DNA of 64,000 nucleotides from Leifsonia sp. Root4. Lineage in GTDB: Bacteria > Actinomycetota > Actinomycetes > Actinomycetales > Microbacteriaceae. Numbering within the stretch: position 1 is the first letter of the stretch; the number at the start of each line of letters is the position of its first letter. The stretch is taken from the NCBI RefSeq assembly GCF_001425085.1, contig NZ_LMDN01000001.1:404206-468205 (forward strand), given 5' to 3'. Position numbers and translations under genes: made by a program. Positions 53,121 through 61,792 of this stretch are shown here, one piece after another. The notes under the pieces are model-generated. The model saw nothing but the letters and a program-made list of their open reading frames with translations. It did not search any database and was not told where the DNA came from.

Positions 53121-53777
53121 GTGGGAAACCCGGCCAATAAGATCCGTCTGGCTCTCGTCGACGATCACAAGATGCTGCTCGGCGCACTCACCGAATGGAT
53201 TCGCGGCGCAGCGGATGACATCAACCTCGTCGTGGCGGCCACAACCTGGCCCGAGCTGCTCTCGCACCCCCAGTTCCCCGTGGACGTCGTACTGCTCGAC
53301 CTCGACCTCAAAGACAACATTCCGGTGTCGCTCAAGATTTCAACGTTGAAGACGACGGGCGTGAAGACGGTGCTCATGAGCACGTACTCCGAGCCGGCCG
53401 TCGTGCGTGAGGCCCTCGCGGCCGGTGCGCTCGGCTACCTCGTCAAGACCGAGGAGGCCGACATGATCGTCGAGGCCATCCGCGCTGCGAACAAGGGCGA
53501 GTCGTACATCTCCGAGGAGCTCGACCTCGCGCTCACCTCCGGCAACCGTGGCGACACCCCGCGTCTCAGCGCACAGGAGCGCCGCGTGATGGCACTCTAC
53601 GGCGCCGGCGAGCCGGTGAAGGCCGTCGCCTTCCAGCTCGGCATCTCGGAGGAGACGGCGAAGTCCTACCTCAAGCGCATCCGCGAGAAGTACCGCGTCG
53701 CCGGCTTCGACGTCGGAACCAAGGTGGCGCTGCGCAAGCGCGCCATCCAGGACGGAATCCTGCTGCAGACCGACTAG
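53121..53777 (+). CDS. Response regulator, NarL/LuxR type
   Basis: 218 residues from a GTG with AAGGAGG upstream. Receiver domain with acidic pair DD (14-15), phosphoacceptor D60 (VVLLDLDL), T/S switch (LMSTYS) and Lys in YLVKTEE; LuxR-type HTH at ~150-215 (LSAQERRVMALYGAGEPVKAVAFQLGISEETAKSYLKRI, given as a landmark in parts). Partner of the kinase encoded at 50534. Confidence 0.9.
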   Translation: MGNPANKIRLALVDDHKMLLGALTEWIRGAADDINLVVAATTWPELLSHPQFPVDVVLLDLDLKDNIPVSLKISTLKTTGVKTVLMSTYSEPAVVREALAAGALGYLVKTEEADMIVEAIRAANKGESYISEELDLALTSGNRGDTPRLSAQERRVMALYGAGEPVKAVAFQLGISEETAKSYLKRIREKYRVAGFDVGTKVALRKRAIQDGILLQTD

Positions 53778-53791
53778 TTCGTGCGTGCGAG

Positions 53792-53823
53792 ACGGGCGGG
53801 TGGCTTCGGCCACCCGCCCGTTT
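53792..53823 (+). terminator. Intrinsic terminator of the two-component operon
   Basis: CGGGCGGGTGGC-TTCG-GCCACCCGCCCG (53793-53820) followed by TTT: a 12-bp stem with a UUCG tetraloop, 15 bp past the stop. Confidence 0.9.
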
Positions 53824-54120
53824 CGCGTTCCCGCCGCCACCACCGGCCGCCTCACGCCTCGCTCGATTCCAAGGACGCCGCGAGCGAGAACGTCCTTACA
53901 AGCGAACTATGTCCTTACAACGGGATGCGGGCGCGGCACACACTCCGCTGGTTGAGCCTGTCGAAACCACGAACTCAAACAGGGTGAGGTGCCGAAGCGC
54001 CCCAGCATCGGTGCGGTTTCTGAGATTGCCTGAGCTGGGGCTGCCGCCTTTCGCGACGCTTCGCGTCGCGCACACTCCGCTGGTTGAGCCTGTCGAAACC
54101 ACCCGCGCGAGCTCGGAGTG
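53824..54120. other. Gene-free repeat-bearing region
   Basis: Two direct copies of element B (53944-53970 and 54076-54102; TCCGCTGGTTGAGCCTGTCG then AAACCAC) flank one element A (54021-54069). No gene is supported between the response regulator and the MFS gene. Confidence 0.75.
54021..54069. repeat. Dispersed element A, copy 3 (reverse)
   Basis: TGAGATTGCCTGAGCTG, tag GGGCTGCCGCCTTTC (54038-54052), hairpin GCGACGC-TTC-GCGTCGC (54053-54069). Confidence 0.8.
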
Positions 54121-55413
54121 TCAGCGGGCGTTGACCGTCTGGATGAGCTCGGTGCCGTAGCCGAGTACCTCGCCGCGGCGGCGGCGCAGGCCGTCCCACG
54201 AGAAGCTGAGCACCGCGATCATGAGCCCGAGCACGGTGAGCCCGAGGCCGATCCACACCGGAGCCACGTAGCCGAACCCGGCCGCGATGGCGAGACCGCC
54301 GAGCAGGGCGCCCAGCGCGTTGCCGATGTTCAGCGCGGAGTGGTTCAGCGCCGCCGCGATCGACTGGCTGTCGCGCGCGACATCCATCAGCCTGGTCTGG
54401 ATGGTCGGGGACAGCGCCGCCGCCGCCCCGCCGACGAGGAAGACGAACACGAGCAGCCCCGGCACGGTCTGGGCGGTCAGCGCGAGGCCGAGCAGGGCGA
54501 CCAGCATGACCGCGTAGAAGCCGAACATGCTGCGGCGCACGCTCTTGTCCGCCGCCCAGCCGCCGGCGAAGTTGCCGGCCGTCATGCCGAGTCCGATGAC
54601 GATCAGCACGAGCGGAACGGCCGAGGCGCCGAGCCCGGTCACCTCGGTGACCAGAGGGGCCACGTAGCTGTAGACGGCGAAGAGCCCGCCGAATCCGATC
54701 GCACCGATGCCGAGCGCGAACCAGACCTGGGCGCGGCCGAAGGCCTTGAGCTCCTGGCGCATGGTGGCCGTCTTGTCGCCGGGCTGGAACGGCACGGAGA
54801 GCAGCACGGCCAGGAAGGTGAGCGCGAAGATCGCGGCGACGGCGACGTAGGCGACACGCCACCCGGCGAGCTGACCGAGCCAGGTGATCGCCGGGACGCC
54901 GATCACATTCGAGATGGTGAGGCCGGAGAGCACGAGCGCGACGCCGCGGGCGCGCTTGCCCGGGCCCATCAGGCTGGCCGCGACGAGCGAGGCGATGCCG
55001 AAGTATGCGCCGTGTGGCAGCGCGGCAACGAAGCGGGCCGCGAGCACCCAGCCGAAGGTCGGCAGCAGTGCGGATGCCAGGGTGCCCAGTGTGAACGCGG
55101 TCAGCAGCACCAGCAGCAACTTCTTACGCGGCCAACGGGCGGCGGCGGCCGCGATGGTCGGGGCGCCGACGACGACGCCGAGGGCGTACGCGCTGATCAG
55201 CCAGCCGGCCTGGGCGTTGGCCGCGGCCGGATCGCTCGCGTACAGACCGGGAATCAGATCGGCTGCGAGGTTCGGCAGCAGCCCCATCGCGACGAACTCG
55301 GTCGCTCCGATGCCGAAACCGCCGAGGGCGAGGGCGAGCAGCGCGAAACGCACGCGCGCGGGCGAGAGGGCGGGCGCGTCTGCCGCGGATTCGACTGAGT
55401 TCTGCTGGGTCAC
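54121..55413 (-). CDS. MFS transporter, AraJ/CmlA-like 12-helix exporter
   Basis: 430 residues, 12 membrane segments. Starts ALLALALGGFGIGATEFVAMGLLPNLAADL, the DHA1 AraJ-type signature (GIGATEFVxMG), with motif A variant (ARWPRKKLL) and GLTISNVIGVPAITWLG. Likely exports sugars, drugs or dyes. A palindrome 18 bp upstream of the start is a probable operator. Confidence 0.9.
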   Translation of the reverse strand: MTQQNSVESAADAPALSPARVRFALLALALGGFGIGATEFVAMGLLPNLAADLIPGLYASDPAAANAQAGWLISAYALGVVVGAPTIAAAAARWPRKKLLLVLLTAFTLGTLASALLPTFGWVLAARFVAALPHGAYFGIASLVAASLMGPGKRARGVALVLSGLTISNVIGVPAITWLGQLAGWRVAYVAVAAIFALTFLAVLLSVPFQPGDKTATMRQELKAFGRAQVWFALGIGAIGFGGLFAVYSYVAPLVTEVTGLGASAVPLVLIVIGLGMTAGNFAGGWAADKSVRRSMFGFYAVMLVALLGLALTAQTVPGLLVFVFLVGGAAAALSPTIQTRLMDVARDSQSIAAALNHSALNIGNALGALLGGLAIAAGFGYVAPVWIGLGLTVLGLMIAVLSFSWDGLRRRRGEVLGYGTELIQTVNAR

Positions 55414-55431
55414 TGAGCCAGTGTACGCGGA

Positions 55432-55447
55432 ATCGAATCGATTCGAT
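55432..55447. promoter_or_regulatory. 16-bp palindrome upstream of the MFS gene
   Basis: ATCGAATCGATTCGAT, perfect two-fold symmetry, 19 bp before the start codon. Position suits a repressor; the regulator gene is not adjacent. Confidence 0.5.
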
Positions 55448-55495
55448 AACGCGCGTTCCGTCGCCGCGCCCGCCTGGGGCGCGGCGACTTCTCGA

Positions 55496-55813
55496 CTACT
55501 CGGCGGCCGCGCCGCGCTGCAGCGCAGACTCGAGCCGCTCGACCTTGCCGGTGATCTCGCCGCTGTAGCCGGGCCGAATGTCGGCCTTCAGCACGAGTGA
55601 CACCCGCGAACCGTAGGCGGCGACGGCGTCCGTCGCCTGCTTGATGACGGCGAACACCTCGTCCCACTCCCCCTCGATCTCGGTGAACATCGATCCGGTG
55701 TGATTCGGGAGGCCCGACTCGCGCACGATGCGCACGGCGGCCGCGACGGCATCGTGCACGGAGCCGTCGGCGTGACCGGTTCCCGACGGGGCAACAGAGA
55801 AGGCGACAAGCAT
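55496..55813 (-). CDS. MTH1187/YkoF-type thiamine-binding family protein
   Basis: 105 residues, ferredoxin-like fold of the DUF77 family: MLVAFSVAPSGTG at the N terminus, TGSMFTEIEGEWDEV and LVLKADIRPGYSGEITGKVERLE. Members bind thiamine or its pyrimidine. ATG 55813 with TTGGAG upstream. Follows the GT87-like gene within 3 bp (stop at 55816), so co-transcribed. No TPP riboswitch is visible. Confidence 0.85.
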   Translation of the reverse strand: MLVAFSVAPSGTGHADGSVHDAVAAAVRIVRESGLPNHTGSMFTEIEGEWDEVFAVIKQATDAVAAYGSRVSLVLKADIRPGYSGEITGKVERLESALQRGAAAE

Positions 55814-55815
55814 GA

Positions 55816-57285
55816 TTACTCCAAGGTGGTTGACGGCGCCGTCGTTGACGGCGCGGGGGTGGAAGGCGCGGTAGCGGGATGGCGGGAGGAACGCGGGGCG
55901 CGGGAGGTCACGAGCGCGTACACGGACCAGCCGAGCAGCACGATCTGCAGCAGATTGCGCAGGGTGAGCAGCAGCACCATGGCCGGCGACGCCGCGAGCA
56001 GCTCGCCGTAGAGGTAGGGATAGATGAGCTGGGTGAGCGCGGCCAGCGCGAGGCCGAGCCCGGCCGGCAGCAGCCACTGCCGCCGTCGGTAGATCAGTCC
56101 GAGCACGATCGGTGCGGCCAGCCAGGTCATGAACTGGGGCGAGCCGACCTTGTTGAAGACGATCAGCACCAGCACGAGCGCGAGTGCGAGCGGAGGGAAG
56201 ACACGGGCGAAGTGCGCACCCTCCCGCATCCGCAGCGCGCCGAGCAGCACGACCACGGCCGCGGCGATCGCCATGAGCGGCGTCATCAGCGCGCTCGCCA
56301 GCTCGGTTCCGGAACCGGCGACCTGGAAGGTGAGGATGTCGCGGTCGTAGTAGACGCCGGCACCGGGAACGCCCATCGCCGCCTGCCACATCCAGATGGT
56401 GCTGACCGGGGACTCGATCTGCAGTCCGCGCCCGGTCTGCTCGGTGACGAAGCTCAGCACGTAGCTGGCCCCGCCGAGCACCATGCTCACCGCGATCACG
56501 GTGATGCAGACGCCCGCCGCGCTCTGCAGCACGCGGAGCCTGGCGCGCGACGCCACGATCATTGCGGCGACGAGCGCGGCGGGCCAGACCTTGATCCACG
56601 CCGCGATCGTCAACAGGGCGGCGCCGACCGCCGGGCGACCGGCAACGAGCAGCATCGCGATGATCGCCACCGGCACGGTGATGGCATCGATGCGCGCCAG
56701 CGCGATCGGCCCGAGCAACATCAGGAACGCGAGCCACCACCAGGCGGCGACCACCCGCCAGCGCGGGCGGGCGCGTCGCCGGCGCAGCCCGCCGCTCAGC
56801 ACGGCGAATGCCGCGGCGTTCAGCAGCGTCACGAGCCCGAGCCAGACCTGCGCGTACAGCGTCGGCCCGAGCAGATTCGCCAGCGCCATCGGAATGTAGG
56901 CGAGGATCGGGTACACCCAGGGCTCATCGATGCCCACCTGGCTGCCGCCGTTCGCGGACTGGGCCACCCAGAGTTTGTAGACGGCCTCGACATCGCCGAG
57001 CGGCCAGCCCTGCGCGTGCAGGCAGAGCAGGTTCAGCGCGGTGTGCACGATTGCGAAGGCCACCCAGAGGGTGAGCGGATGCCGGAGCAGCTCCCCACGG
57101 TCGGCCGGCGTCCCGGCGCCATCGTGCGGGTGATGCCCGTCGAACGGCTCCGCCTGCTGCCGCGTTTCTGGCCCGGCCTGCGCCATCGCCTGCTCCCCCA
57201 GCTGAGCGCGCGAATCCGCCCTCGAATCCCGCTCGGAATCCGCAGCTCCGAGGAGTGACGCGGAGGGATCGGACATGCTCGCCAT
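55816..57285 (-). CDS. Polytopic membrane glycosyltransferase-like protein (GT87/DUF2029)
   Basis: 489 residues. Hydrophilic N terminus (~1-70), then about 11-12 membrane segments; first external loop GDVEAVYKLWVAQSANGG carries an acidic residue where GT-C enzymes have their catalytic Asp. Actinobacterial relatives transfer mannose or arabinose from polyprenyl-phosphate donors; the acceptor here is unknown. C terminus ends in a Pro/Ser/Thr repeat (TAPSTPAPSTTAPSTT). Start uncertain between 57285 and 57276. Confidence 0.8.
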   Translation of the reverse strand: MASMSDPSASLLGAADSERDSRADSRAQLGEQAMAQAGPETRQQAEPFDGHHPHDGAGTPADRGELLRHPLTLWVAFAIVHTALNLLCLHAQGWPLGDVEAVYKLWVAQSANGGSQVGIDEPWVYPILAYIPMALANLLGPTLYAQVWLGLVTLLNAAAFAVLSGGLRRRRARPRWRVVAAWWWLAFLMLLGPIALARIDAITVPVAIIAMLLVAGRPAVGAALLTIAAWIKVWPAALVAAMIVASRARLRVLQSAAGVCITVIAVSMVLGGASYVLSFVTEQTGRGLQIESPVSTIWMWQAAMGVPGAGVYYDRDILTFQVAGSGTELASALMTPLMAIAAAVVVLLGALRMREGAHFARVFPPLALALVLVLIVFNKVGSPQFMTWLAAPIVLGLIYRRRQWLLPAGLGLALAALTQLIYPYLYGELLAASPAMVLLLTLRNLLQIVLLGWSVYALVTSRAPRSSRHPATAPSTPAPSTTAPSTTLE

Positions 57286-57376
57286 GCTACCCGTGCATGT
57301 CGAAATGCGTCGCGCCCCTGTGCCTGCCGGCCAGGCCGGCGGCAGAATGGAGATCCCGCACCCGTCTGGAGCCCTC

Positions 57377-58228
57377 ATGTTCTCACGCAGCGCCCGCACC
57401 CTGTCGATCATCGCCGCCTCCGCGACCCTGCTCGCCCTGACCGCGTGCGCCAGTGGCGGCGCCGGCAGCGCCGAGAGCGACGCCCCGGCATCCGACTATG
57501 TGACTGATGGCAAGCTGACCGTTGCGACCGGCGAGCCCGCCTACTTCCCGTGGGTGCTCGACGACGCGCCGGAGTCGGGTGAGGGCTTCGAGGCCGCCGT
57601 TGCCTATGCCGTCGCAGAGGAACTCGGATTCGCCGAGGACGACGTCGTCTGGGTGCGCAGCACATTCGACCAGGCCATCGCGCCCGGCCCGAAGGACTTC
57701 GACATCAACCTGCAGCAGTTCTCGATCACCGAGGAGCGCGCACAGACGGTGGACTTCTCCAGCCCGTACTACGAGACGACGCAGGCCGTGATCACCGTGG
57801 CCGGCTCGCCGGCGGAGGGCGCCGCATCCATCGCCGAGCTCAAGGACCTGCTCATCGGCGCTCAGACCGGCACGACCAGCTTCCAGGCCGTCGAGAGCGA
57901 GATCGCACCGACGCGGGGCGCCCAGGCGTTCAACACCAACGACGATGCCAAGCTCGCCCTGCAGAACCGCACCGTTGACGCGATCGTCGTCGACCTGCCG
58001 ACGGCCTTCTACCTGACCGGTGTCGAGCTGGACGGTGGGTCCATCATCGGGCAGCTGCCGAAGACCGAGGGCAACACGGGAGACCAGTTCGGCCTCGTGC
58101 TGGCAAAGGACAGCGCGCTGACGGCCGACGTCACCGCCGCGGTCGACGCGCTGCGCGAGAACGGCACGCTCGACGCCCTGGCCGACGAGTGGCTGGCCAC
58201 CGGGGCATCAGCACCCGTCCTGCAGTAG
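57377..58228 (+). CDS. Polar amino-acid ABC transporter, binding lipoprotein
   Basis: 283 residues. Signal peptide with lipobox cysteine C24 (LALTAC). Family-3 fold: KLTVATGEPAYFPWV, GFEAAVAYAVAEELG, FDINLQQFSITEERAQTVDFSSPYYETTQAV. Binds an amino acid or similar solute. ATG with TGGAG. First gene of binding protein - permease - ATPase. Confidence 0.92.
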   Translation: MFSRSARTLSIIAASATLLALTACASGGAGSAESDAPASDYVTDGKLTVATGEPAYFPWVLDDAPESGEGFEAAVAYAVAEELGFAEDDVVWVRSTFDQAIAPGPKDFDINLQQFSITEERAQTVDFSSPYYETTQAVITVAGSPAEGAASIAELKDLLIGAQTGTTSFQAVESEIAPTRGAQAFNTNDDAKLALQNRTVDAIVVDLPTAFYLTGVELDGGSIIGQLPKTEGNTGDQFGLVLAKDSALTADVTAAVDALRENGTLDALADEWLATGASAPVLQ

Positions 58229-58304
58229 CACCGCGGATCCGGAATGCATGCCGGCCCGGCCGAGGGGCTGGCATCCGCTAGTTTGATGCGGTGGGTACAG
58301 ATCG

Positions 58305-59174
58305 ATGAGCAGCGCAGTGCGTGAGAGCGAGGCCCACGCCCCGAGCGAGATCGAGCTCGGGCGACGGGCATACAGGCGACGCCAGAACGGCGGATCGGTC
58401 GCGGTCGCCGTCGCCAGCACCCTCGTCTTCGCGATCCTCGTCTGGGTGCTCGTCATCAACACCCCCGGCTGGACCGCCGTGCAGCAGAGCTTCTTCAACC
58501 TGGATGTCGCCATCCAAGCGTTCCCGCGGGTGATCGAGGGTCTCTGGCTCAACATCCGGGTGCTGTTCTTCGCCGCGATCGGCGTGCTCATCTTCAGCGT
58601 CGCGCTCGCCCTGCTGCGCACCCTGCGCGGACCGATCTTCTTCCCGCTGCGGGCCCTCGCGACCGGGTATACCGATCTGTTCCGCGGCATGCCGCTGATC
58701 ATCGTGCTCTACCTCGTCGGGTTCGGCATCCCTGGGCTCGGCATCTTCCCGCGCATGCCCAGCGAATTCTGGGGCACCATCGCGCTGATCCTCACCTATT
58801 CCGCCTACGTCTCCGAGGTGTTCCGGGCCGGCATCGAGGCCGTGCACCCCTCGCAGCGCCTCGCCGCCCGTGCGCTCGGCCTGAGCCACGGCCAGACGAT
58901 GCGCCGGGTCGTCATGCCGCAGGCCGTGCGCAAGGTGACGCCCGCGCTGATGAACGACTTCGTCGCCATGCAGAAGGATGTCGGCCTGATCTCGGTGCTC
59001 GGAGCGGTCGACGCCGTGCGCGCCGCCCAGATCGAGACCGCGGCCACCTATAACTTCACGCCCTACGTGCTGGCCGGGCTGCTCTTCGTGCTGCTGGCCT
59101 GGCCGATGATCCGGCTGACCGACTGGTACACCGCGCGCATGCGCCGCCGGGAGCAGATGGGGAGCATCGTATGA
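58305..59174 (+). CDS. Polar amino-acid ABC transporter permease
   Basis: 289 residues, HisMQ family. ~35 cytosolic residues, then membrane segments; EAA-type loop EVFRAGIEAVHPSQRLAARALGLSHGQTMRRVVMPQAVR (landmark, spread over ~190-228). Single permease gene, so probably a homodimer. Overlaps the ATPase start (ATGA). Confidence 0.92.
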   Translation: MSSAVRESEAHAPSEIELGRRAYRRRQNGGSVAVAVASTLVFAILVWVLVINTPGWTAVQQSFFNLDVAIQAFPRVIEGLWLNIRVLFFAAIGVLIFSVALALLRTLRGPIFFPLRALATGYTDLFRGMPLIIVLYLVGFGIPGLGIFPRMPSEFWGTIALILTYSAYVSEVFRAGIEAVHPSQRLAARALGLSHGQTMRRVVMPQAVRKVTPALMNDFVAMQKDVGLISVLGAVDAVRAAQIETAATYNFTPYVLAGLLFVLLAWPMIRLTDWYTARMRRREQMGSIV

Positions 59175-59959
59175 GCGAGCGCACCGCCGCTGCCGGCACC
59201 GGCCCGGTGCTGAGCCTCCGCGGCATCCGCAAGTCATTCGGCGACACCGCGGTGCTGCGCGGCATCGACCTCGACATCGACAAGCACGAGGTCGTCGCGC
59301 TGATCGGCGCCAGCGGCTCCGGCAAGTCGACCCTGTTGCGCACGGCGAATCTGCTCGAGCCGATCGATGACGGCCAGGTGTTCCTCGGCGGAACGGATGT
59401 CAGCGACCCGCGCGTCAAGCTCGACGCCGTGCGTGCGCGCATCGGTGTCGTGTTCCAGCACTACAACCTGTTCCCGCACCTCTCCGTGCTCGACAACGTG
59501 ACGCTCGCCAGCCGGGCCGTGCAGCGCACGGGCAAGAAGGCCGCCGAGCGGCGCGGCCTCGAGCTGCTGGCTCAGGTCGGCCTGGCCGACAAGGCACGCG
59601 AGTTCCCCGATCGGCTCTCCGGAGGGCAGCAGCAGCGGGTCGCCATCGTGCGCGCCATCGCCACCGATCCGGAGTTGCTGCTGCTCGACGAGATCACGAG
59701 CGCGCTCGATCCAGAGCTCGTCGGCGAGGTGCTCGAGCTCGTGCGCACGCTCGCAGCGGGCGGCTCAACGATTCTGATGGCGACGCACGAGATGGCCTTC
59801 GCGCGGGATGTCGCACACCGCGTCGTCTTCCTCGACGGCGGGCAGATCGTCGAACAGGGTCCTTCTCAGCAGATCCTTAAGCACCCGGTGCAGGATCGAA
59901 CCAGGGAGTTCCTCACGCGGTTCACCGCACCCGGCCTCCTCGGATCCGATCCAGCCTGA
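59171..59959 (+). CDS. Polar amino-acid ABC transporter ATP-binding protein
   Basis: 262 residues, GlnQ/HisP family. Walker A GASGSGKST, Q-loop VVFQHYNLFPHLSVLDN, signature RLSGGQQQRVAI, Walker B LLLLDEI (the family glutamate kept, DEITSALD), H-loop MATHEM. Energises the 58305 permease. Confidence 0.95.
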   Translation: MSERTAAAGTGPVLSLRGIRKSFGDTAVLRGIDLDIDKHEVVALIGASGSGKSTLLRTANLLEPIDDGQVFLGGTDVSDPRVKLDAVRARIGVVFQHYNLFPHLSVLDNVTLASRAVQRTGKKAAERRGLELLAQVGLADKAREFPDRLSGGQQQRVAIVRAIATDPELLLLDEITSALDPELVGEVLELVRTLAAGGSTILMATHEMAFARDVAHRVVFLDGGQIVEQGPSQQILKHPVQDRTREFLTRFTAPGLLGSDPA

Positions 59960-59988
59960 GCCGCACCGACCCCCATCCTGAGGAACCC

Positions 59989-60684
59989 GTGAAGAAGAAG
60001 ACCATCGTCGTGCTGTCCGTCGCGGCCGTCGTCGCCATCGGCGCCGCCGCCATCGCCGGCCCCATCATCTATCGCGACCTCATCGTCGGGCCGGCGGAGG
60101 CCGCGCCGACCGTGCAGGCCCCGACGCCGGGCGACGACGCGGCGAGCACCGAGCCGAGCGATGATCTGAGCGGCACCTGGGGCGTCGCGGCGGACTCCTT
60201 CGCCGGCTACCGGGTCGACGAGGTGCTGAACGGCACCAACGTCACCGTGGTCGGGCGCACGGACGAGGTCTCCGGCAGCTTCGACGTGGAGACCCTGACG
60301 TTGACCTCGGCCGAGGTGAGCGTCGATGTGGCCTCCATCGAGACGGACTCCGCGAACCGCGACGACTACTTCCGCAGCAGTGCGCTGAACGTCGCCGAGT
60401 TCCCCGACGCGACGTTCCGCCTGCTCGAGCCGGTCAGCGCCGCGGCACCGCCCGTCGGCGGCGAGGTGCAGACCGTGTCGGTGCGCGGCGAGCTGACGCT
60501 GAACGGAGAGACCAGGCAGGTGGATGCCGAGGTCCAGGCCGTGCTCTCCGGCGACGGCGGCCAGGTGAGCGGCAGTGTTCCGATCACCTTCGCCGACTTC
60601 GGCGTCGAGGCCCCTGACCTCGGCTTCGTCTCGGTCGAGCCGAGCGGTTCGATCGAGTTCCTGCTGAACATCGAACCCGCCTAG
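59989..60684 (+). CDS. YceI-domain membrane-anchored protein
   Basis: 231 residues from a GTG with TGAGGAA upstream. N-terminal membrane anchor (~5-30) then a Pro/Ala/Asp linker and a YceI lipocalin-like barrel (~58-229: GTWGVAADSFAGYRVDE, VSVDVASIETDSANRDDYFRS). YceI proteins bind polyisoprenoid-type lipids. 29 bp after the ABC operon, so may belong to it. Element A begins right after its stop. Confidence 0.85.
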   Translation: MKKKTIVVLSVAAVVAIGAAAIAGPIIYRDLIVGPAEAAPTVQAPTPGDDAASTEPSDDLSGTWGVAADSFAGYRVDEVLNGTNVTVVGRTDEVSGSFDVETLTLTSAEVSVDVASIETDSANRDDYFRSSALNVAEFPDATFRLLEPVSAAAPPVGGEVQTVSVRGELTLNGETRQVDAEVQAVLSGDGGQVSGSVPITFADFGVEAPDLGFVSVEPSGSIEFLLNIEPA

Positions 60685-60685
60685 C

Positions 60686-60740
60686 GCGACGCGCAGCGTC
60701 GCGAAAGGCGGCAGCCCGAACTCAGCAATCTCAGGAATCG
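60686..60740. repeat. Dispersed element A, copy 4
   Basis: GCGACGC-GCA-GCGTCGC (60686-60702), tag GAAAGGCGGCAGCCC (60703-60717) and flank GAACTCAGCAATCTCAGGAA. Starts 2 bp past the YceI stop and could act as its terminator. Confidence 0.8.
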
Positions 60741-60773
60741 TCACCGATGCTGGTGCAGTTTTCGAGGCCCCTC

Positions 60774-60813
60774 GGTTTCGATACGGCCGTGGACGGCCTA
60801 CTCAACCAGCGGA
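60774..60813. repeat. Element C, copy 3
   Basis: GGTTTCGATACGGCC, GTGGACGGCC, TACTCAACCAGCGGA. Lies in the gap between the YceI gene and the convergent nnrD. Confidence 0.85.
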
Positions 60814-60864
60814 GCTTTCGAAACGCTCGGTCGAAAGAGAGCCACTTCGGCGCGCCGCGGGCGC

Positions 60865-61758
60865 TCAGTCGCCGGCGAGCATCGCGGCGATCGTGGCCGG
60901 AACCGCCTCGGCCACATCGAGCGCGAGGATCGGACCGCCCTGCGACGCCCGCCGTGCTGCGAGGGCGTGCACGAGCACGGCCGTCGCAGCGATCGGCGCG
61001 ATCGCGGCCGCGTCCTGCGCGATGGCGTTGTGGCGCGTCGCGAGCAGCGCGCCGAGGATTCCCCCGAGCACATCGCCGGTTCCGGCCGTCGCCAGCCAGC
61101 TCGGGATGCCGGACACCGTGAAGCGGGCGCCGTCGGGGCCCGCGATGTACGTGACGGAGCCCTTGAGCAGCACCGTCGCGCCCAGCTGTTCGGCGGCACG
61201 CGCCGCCCACAGGGCCGGACGCGCCCCGATCTCGGCGGCCGTCGGCGGGCTGCCGTGGTCGGCGTGTGCCTTGCTGGCAGCGTGCCCGGCTCGGCGGGCG
61301 GTCTCGGCGAGCAGCTCGGCGAGCTCGCGGTAGTGCGGGGTGAGCACGACGGACCCGCGTGCCTCGTGCACGAGGTCGAGCGCTCCGGCATCCAGGATGG
61401 TGGGCACGCCCTGTGCCGTCGCCTGGGCGAGCTCCCCGCCCAGGATCAGCGTGCGGCGCGAGCTCGTCATGCCCGAACCGATGAGCCAGGCCTGCACGCG
61501 TCCGCCGACGCCGACGACCTCCGGCCGGCGGGCGAGCACGAGCTGGCGCACGGAGCTCGGCCCGGTATAGCGCACCATGCCGACGCCCGTGCGCATGGCA
61601 GCCTCGACGCCGAGAACGGCGGCACCGGGGTAGTCGTGCGAACCGGTGAAGACACCGAGGACGCCGCGCGAATACTTGTCGTCACCCGCCCGCGGAACGA
61701 CGAGCCATTCCCGCGCCCGTGCGACGTCCCACTCCAGCCATTCCGCCGAGATGTCCAT
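60865..61758 (-). CDS. nnrD: ADP-dependent (S)-NAD(P)H-hydrate dehydratase
   Basis: 297 residues, ribokinase-like fold of the CARKD family; repairs hydrated NAD(P)H. GSHDYPGAAVLGVEAAMRTGVGMVRY, LTPHYRELAELL (TPHxxE) and ATAGTGDVLGGILGALLA with the catalytic Asp, all present. The epimerase half (NnrE) is absent from this protein, unlike the fused E. coli form. Convergent to the YceI gene. Confidence 0.92.
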   Translation of the reverse strand: MDISAEWLEWDVARAREWLVVPRAGDDKYSRGVLGVFTGSHDYPGAAVLGVEAAMRTGVGMVRYTGPSSVRQLVLARRPEVVGVGGRVQAWLIGSGMTSSRRTLILGGELAQATAQGVPTILDAGALDLVHEARGSVVLTPHYRELAELLAETARRAGHAASKAHADHGSPPTAAEIGARPALWAARAAEQLGATVLLKGSVTYIAGPDGARFTVSGIPSWLATAGTGDVLGGILGALLATRHNAIAQDAAAIAPIAATAVLVHALAARRASQGGPILALDVAEAVPATIAAMLAGD

Positions 61759-61792
61759 GCCTCAACGATAGGCCGCGGAGCGGCAAAATGCG

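Noticed and set aside
55814-57285. TPP riboswitch for the thiamine-binding-like gene
   Set aside because: The gene follows the GT87-like gene within 3 bp, leaving no leader, and no THI-box sequence is seen.
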